Positions 55,820-64,000 of a DNA stretch of 64,000 nucleotides are shown piece by piece. The stretch is taken from positions 3,024,279 through 3,088,278 of the forward strand of contig OZ026570.1 of the NCBI GenBank assembly GCA_964020155.1, in the 5' to 3' direction. This stretch comes from Chondrilla cf. caribensis. Lineage: Eukaryota > Porifera > Demospongiae > Chondrillida > Chondrillidae. Made by a program: the position numbers and the translations under genes. Under the pieces are notes generated by a model, which worked only from the letters and a program-made list of their open reading frames with translations, was not told where the DNA came from and made no database searches. Numbering within the stretch: position 1 is the first letter of the stretch; every line of letters begins with the position of its first letter.

Positions 55820-58800
55820 TCAAAATGCACCTTTTTGCATAGCTCGTGAGAGAGGATGCTTGTCAGCTTCATATTTAGACAGAGCTAGCTGGGGACATCA
55901 ACTAACTTCTGAAACAATTTCCACCTCGATAGGTGGCCTGTATCCCCAGTTACATTCAGAGGTGCTTAATATTTTTTCAATGTATGGGAGGGTATAGGAG
56001 AGAAAACGCTAAGCACCTTTTTGCATAGCTCGTGGGAGAGGGGGAGTGTCAGCTTAATATTTTAGACAGGGCTAGCTGGGGATGTGAACTAACTTCTGAA
56101 ACAATTCTCATCTCAATAGAGGACCTGTAACCCCAGTTACATTCAAAGGTGCTTAATATTTTTTCAGTGTATGGGAGAGTATAGGAGAGAAAACGCTAAG
56201 CACCTTTTTGCATAGCTTGCGAGAGAGGGGGCATGTCAGCTTAATATTTTAAACAGAGCTAGCTGGGGACGTGAACTAACTCCTGAAACACTTCCCATCT
56301 CAATAGAGGACCTGTAACTCCAGTTACATTCAAAGGTGATTAATATTTTTTCAATGTATGGGAGAGTATAGGAGAGAAAACACTAAGCTCCTTTTTGCAT
56401 AGCTCATGAGAGAGGGGGCGTGTCAGCTAATTATTTTAAGCAGAGCTAGCTGGGGACGTGAACTAACTTCTGAAACAATTCCCATCTCAATAGAGGACCT
56501 GTAACCCCAGTTACATTCGGAGGTGCTTAATATTTTTTCAATGTATGGGAGAGTATAGGAGAGAAAATGCTAAGCACCTTTTCGCATAGCTCCTGAGAGA
56601 GGGGGTGTGTCAGCTTATTATTTTAGACAGAGCTACCTGGGGATGTGAACTAACTTCTGAAACAATTCCCATCTCAATAAAGGACCTGTAACCCCAGTTA
56701 CATTCGGAGGTGCTTAATATTTTCTCAATGTATGGGAGAGTATAGGAGAGAAAACACTAAGCACCTTTTTGCATTGCTAATGGGGGAAGGGACATGTCAA
56801 CTTGATATTTTAGACAAAGCTACCTGGGGACGTGAACTAACTTCTGAAACAATTCCCATCTTTATAGAGGACCTGTAACTCCAGTTACATTCGGAGGTGC
56901 TTAATATTTTCTCAATGTATGGGAGAGTATAGGAGAGAAAACACTAAGCACCTTTTTGCATTGCTAATGGGGGAAGGGACATGTCAACTTGATATTTTAG
57001 ACAAAGCTACCTGGGGACGTGAACTAACTTCTGAAACTATTCCCATCTTTATAGAGGACCTGTAACTCCAGTTACATTCGGAGGTGCTTAATATTTTTTC
57101 AATGTATGGGAGAGTATAGGAGAGAAAACGCTAAGCACCTTTTTGCATAGCTCGTGAGAGAGGGGGCGTGTCAGCTTAATATTTTGAACAGAGCTACCTG
57201 GGGACGTGAACTAACTTCTGAAACAATTCCCATCTCAATAAAGGACCTGTAACCCGAGTTACATTCAAAGGTGCTTAATATTTTCTCAATGTATGGGAGA
57301 GTATAGGAGAGAAAACACTAAGCACCTTTTTGCATAGCTCGTGGGAGAGGGGGTGTGTCAGCTTAATATTTTGAACAGAGCTACCTGGGGACGTGCATTA
57401 ACTTCTGAAACAATTCCCATCTCAATAGAGGACCTGTAACCCCAGTTACATTCAAAGGTGCTTAATATTTTTTCAATGTACGTATGGGAGAGTATAGGAG
57501 AGAAAACGCTATATAAGCACCTTTTTGCATAGCTCGTGGGAGAGGGGGTGTGTCAGCTTAATATTTTAAACAGACTTACCTGGGGATGTGAACTAACTTC
57601 TGAAACAATTCCCATCTCAATAAAGGACCTGTAACCCGAGTTACATTATGAGATGCTTAATATTTTTTCAATGTATGGGAGAGTACACGTAGGAGAGAAA
57701 ATGCTAAGCACCTTTTTGCATAGCTCGTGAGAGAGGGGGCGTGTCAGCTTAATATTTTAAACACAGCTACCTGGGGACGTGAACTAACTTCTGAAACAAT
57801 TCCCATCTCAATAGAGGACCTGTAACCCCAGTGTACATTCAAAGGTGCTTAATATTTTTTCAATGTATGGGAGAGTATAGGAGAGAAAACGCTAAGCACC
57901 TTTTCGCATAGCTCCTGAGAGAGGGGGTGTGTCAGCTTATTATTTTAGACAGAGCTACGTGGGGATGTGAACTAACTTTTAAAACAATTCCCATCTCAAT
58001 AGGTGGCCTGTAACCCCAGTTACATTCAAAGGTGCTTAATACTTTTTCAATGTATGGGAGAGTATAGGAGAGAAAATGCTAAGCACCTTTTTGCATAGCT
58101 CGTGGGAGAGGTAACGTGTCAGCTTAATATTTTAAACAGACTTACCTGGGGATGTGAACTAACTTCTGAAACAATTCCCATCTCAATAAGTGGCCTGTTA
58201 CCCCAGTTACATTCAAAGGTGCTTAATATGTTTCAATGTATTGGAGAGTATAGGAGAGAAAACGCTAAGCACCTTTTTGCATAGCTCGTGGGAGAGGGGG
58301 TGTGTCAGCTTAATATTTTAGACAGAGGTACCTGGGGACGTGAACTAACTTCTGAAACAATTCCCATCTCAATAGAGGACCTGTAACCCCAGTTACATTT
58401 GGAGGTGCTAAATATTTTTTCAATGTACGTATGGGAGAGTATAGGAGAGAAAACGCTAAGCACCTTTTTGCATAGCTCGTGGGAGAGGGGGTGTGTCAGC
58501 TTAATATTTTAACCACAGCTACCTGGGATGTGAACTAACTTCTGAAACAATTCCCATCTCAATAAAGGACCTGTAACCCCAGTTACATTCAAAGGTGCTT
58601 AATATGTTTCAATGTATGGGAGAGCATAGAAGAGAAAACGCTAAGCACCTTTTTGCAATGCTAATGGGGGAAGGGACATGTCAACTTGATATTTTAGACA
58701 GAGCTACCTGGGGACGTGAACTAACATCTGAAACAATTCCCATCTCAATAGAGAACCTGTAACCCCAGTTACATTCGGAGGTGCTTAATATGTTTCAATG

Positions 58801-61170
58801 TATGGGAGAGTATAGGAGAGAAAACGCTAAGCACCTTTCTACATAGCTCGTGGGAGAGGGGGGGTGTCAGCTTATTATTTTAGACAGAGCTACCTGGGGA
58901 TGTGAACTAACTTTTGAAACTATTCCCATCTCAATAAAGGACCTGTAACCCCAGTTACATTCAAAGGTGCTTAATATTTTCTCAATGTATGGGAGAGTAT
59001 AGGAGAGAAAACACTAAGCACCTTTTTGCATAGCTCGTGGGAGAGGGGGTGTGTCAGCTTAATATTTTGAACAGAGCTACCTGGGGATGTGAACCAACTT
59101 CTGAAACAATTCCCATCTCAATAGAGGACCTGTAACTCCAGTTACATTCGGAGGTGCTTAATATTTGTTCAATGTATGGGAGAGTATAGGAGAGAAAACG
59201 CTAAGCACCTTTTTGCATAGCTCGTGAGAGAGGGTGTGTGTCAGCTTAATATTTTAGACAGAGGTACCTGGGGACGTGAACTAACTTCTGAAACAATTCC
59301 CATCTCAATAAAGGACCTGTAACCCTAGTTACATTCAAAGGTGCTTAATATTTTCTCAATGTATGGGAGAGTATAGGAGAGAAAACGCTAAGCACCTTTT
59401 TGCATAGCTCGTGGGAGAGGGGGTGTGTCAGCTTAATATTTTAAACAGACTTACCTGGGGATGTGAACTAACTTCTGAAACAATTCCCATCTCAATAAGT
59501 GGCCTGTAACCCCAGTTACATTCAAAGGTGCTTAATATTTTCTCCATGTATGGGAGAGTATAGGAGAGAAAACGCTAAGCACCTTTTTGCATAGCTCGTG
59601 GGAGAGGTAGCGTGTCAGCTTAATATTTTAGACAGGGCTAGCTGGGGACGTAAACTAACTTCTGAAACAATTCCCATCTCAATAAGTGGCCTGTAACCCC
59701 AGTTACATTGGGAGGTGCTTAATATGTTTCAATGTATGGGAGAGTATAGGAGAGAAAACGCTAAGCACCTTTTTGCATAGCTCATGGGAGAGGTAGCGTG
59801 TCAGCTTAATATTTTAGACAGAGGTACCTGGGGACGTGAACTAACTTCTGAAACAATTCCCATCTCAATAAAGGACCTGTAACCCCAGTTACATTCAAAG
59901 GTGCTTAATATTTTTTCAATGTATGGGAGAGTATAGGAAAGAAAACGCTAAGCACCTTTTTGCATAGCTCGTGAGAGAGGGGGCGTGTCAGCTTAATATT
60001 TTAAACAGAGCTACCTGGGGATGTGAACTAACTTCTGAAACAATTCCCATCTCAATAAAGGACCTGTAACCCGAGTTACATTCAAAGGTGCTTAATATTT
60101 TCTCAATGTATGGGAGAGTACGTATAGGAGAGAAAACGCTAAGCACCTTTTTGCATAGCTCATGAGAGAGGGGGCGTGTCAGCTTAATATTTTAAACAGA
60201 CTTACCTGGGGATGTGAACTAACGTCTGAAACAATTCCCATCTCAATAAGTGGCCTGTAACCCCAGTTACATTCAAAGGTGCTTAATATTTTCTCCATGT
60301 ATGGGAGAGTATAGGAGAGAAAACACTAAGCACCTTTTTGCATAGCTCGTGGGAGAGGTAGCGTGTCAGCTTAATATTTTAGACAGGGCTAGCTGGGGAC
60401 GTAAACTAACTTCTGAAACAATTCCCATCTCAATAAGTGGCCTGTAACCCCAGTTACATTGGGAGGTGCTTAATATGTTTCAATGTATGGGAGAGTATAG
60501 GAGAGAAAACGCTAAGCACCTTTTTGCATAGCTCATGGGAGAGGTAGCGTGTCAGCTTAATATTTTAGACAGAGGTACCTGGGGACGTGAACTAACTTCT
60601 GAAACAATTCCCATCTCAATAAAGGACCTGTAACCCCAGTTACATTCAAAGGTGCTTAATATTTTTTCAATGTATGGGAGAGTATAGGAGAGAAAACGCT
60701 AAGCACCTTTTTGCATAGCTCGTGAGAGAGGGGGCGTGTCAGCTTAATATTTTAAACAGAGCTACCTGGGGATGTGAACTAACTTCTGAAACACTTCCCA
60801 TCTCAATAAAGGACCTGTAACCCTAGTTACATTCAAAGGTGCTTAATATTTTCTCAATGTATGGGAGAGTATAGGAGAGAAAACGCTAAGCACCTTTTTG
60901 CATAGCTCGTGGGAGAGGGGGTGTGTCAGCTTAATATTTTAAACAGAGCTACCTGGGTACGTGAACTAACTTCTGAAACAATTCCCATCTCAATAGAGGA
61001 TCTGTAACCCCAGTTACATTTGGAGGTGCTTAATATCATTTCAATGTATGGGAGAGTATTGGAGGGAAAACGCTAAGCACCTTTTTGCATAGCTCATGGG
61101 AGAGGGGGTTGTCAGCTTGATATTTTGAACAGAGCTAGGTGGGGACATGAACTAACTTCTGAAACAATTC
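55820..61170 (+). repeat. Sat-A satellite, about 28 tandem 187-bp monomers
   Basis: Uniform monomers run with AAGCACCTTTTTGCATAGCT at 187-bp spacing (for example 56011 and 56198). Variants at the GTAACCCCAGTTACATTC and GAGGTAGCGTGTCAGC positions alternate in blocks, suggesting multi-monomer amplification. Stretches near 59440-59760 and 60185-60500 are almost identical to each other. Confidence 0.95.
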
Positions 61171-61468
61171 ACAGATGCACAGACACCCTCCTGGAACTAG
61201 TACGGTCCTTCCGATAACAAAAAGGATTTGTTTTGTTTTCGATCCTAATTCTAACCAGGGTATATATGCTATGCACATTCTTGCATAACTCATGGGAGTA
61301 TGTACTCTTACTATTTTTATATTTAGATAAATGTTTTAGCGTGGCAGCCCAAAAAATATTATTGTCATTGCTGTTTGGTTTCAAAGCTGTTCTTGGCTTA
61401 ATATTTCTCGCACGAGCTATGCAAAAAGGTGCTTAGCGTTTTCTTTCCTATACTCTCCCATTCAAAGG
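61171..61468. repeat. Satellite edge: scrambled Sat-B and Sat-A fragments
   Basis: About 80 bp of inverted Sat-B (GATGCACAGACACCCTCCTG ...) is followed by a Sat-A piece (TTGCATAACTCATGGGAG) and, at 61411-61468, an inverted Sat-A piece (GAGCTATGCAAAAAGGTGCT ... TACTCTCCCAT). Unique sequence separates the last two. Confidence 0.78.
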
Positions 61469-61713
61469 CTTGGCTAGTTGTATATACAACGGCAAATAGC
61501 CATATCTGCAGTCTTCAGCCAGGTGTTTTCATAAAACAGAATCTAAGGAGAAACCACCGCTACAGGGAAACAACGTCCCAAATCATTCGTATAATACGAA
61601 TTTCTGTTTCGGCATACATAGACAGTCAAATACGCTTTTTGTTTCGGCTTCTACATGAATGCAGTAAATTCGCTACAGCCTAGGAAGTCACGTGCTTTCC
61701 ATATGTTTTCAAA
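61469..61713 (+). promoter_or_regulatory. Upstream region of the aminotransferase gene
   Basis: These 245 bp of non-satellite sequence lie between the last Sat-A fragment and the start codon. They must hold the core promoter unless a 5' non-coding exon lies further out. No TATA box is evident. Confidence 0.35.

Positions 61714-64000
<2,287 letters not shown>

Overview
The window is eukaryotic DNA from an animal, most likely an early-branching marine invertebrate such as a sponge (inference; no marker fixes the species). It has many small exons with GT-AG introns, metazoan TRAF and hyccin genes, long TG/CA microsatellites, many short TA-flanked inverted-repeat elements (MITEs) and about 17 kb of complex satellite DNA. 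Gene models were spliced by eye; every internal junction of the five main genes keeps phase.

Genes, left to right: (1) 1-548, minus strand: 5' part of an unidentified gene, head-to-head with the first TRAF. (2-4) Three tandem plus-strand TRAF-like genes, TRAF-A (828-8860, 711 aa), TRAF-B (13460-22159, 706 aa) and TRAF-C (30722-36009, 687 aa). All share one 8-exon structure: split RING, TRAF zinc fingers, coiled coil and a C-terminal MATH/TRAF-C domain. All three lack the third RING zinc ligand, and TRAF-A also lacks the His. Their last exons are nearly identical in DNA while the zinc-finger exons have diverged. (5) A complete 11-exon hyccin/FAM126 gene (36451-43611, 385 aa) starts about 440 bp after the TRAF-C stop. 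(6) The first five exons of a tyrosine-aminotransferase-like gene (61714 to the window end).

Repeats fill the rest. Introns and flanks hold about a dozen MITEs: Tigger/pogo-like, hAT-like and unclassified TA-flanked types. Decayed LINE fragments lie at 10000-10267 and 28680-30320 on the minus strand. Two satellite families dominate. Sat-A has a 187-bp monomer with an internal inverted repeat. Sat-B has a 347-359-bp unit that is itself a trimer of about 120-bp hairpin-bearing subunits. Sat-B forms an array at 22840-28497. Sat-A and Sat-B alternate and flip strand through 44190-61468, ending about 245 bp before the aminotransferase start codon. Diverged Sat-A-like monomers also lie between TRAF-A and TRAF-B.

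Functionally, the TRAF trio would act in receptor-proximal innate immune or cell-death signalling, hyccin in the plasma-membrane PI4-kinase complex, and the aminotransferase in tyrosine catabolism. The strongest oddities are the degraded RING domains, the homogenised TRAF 3' exons and the hairpin-based, orientation-switching satellite mosaic.
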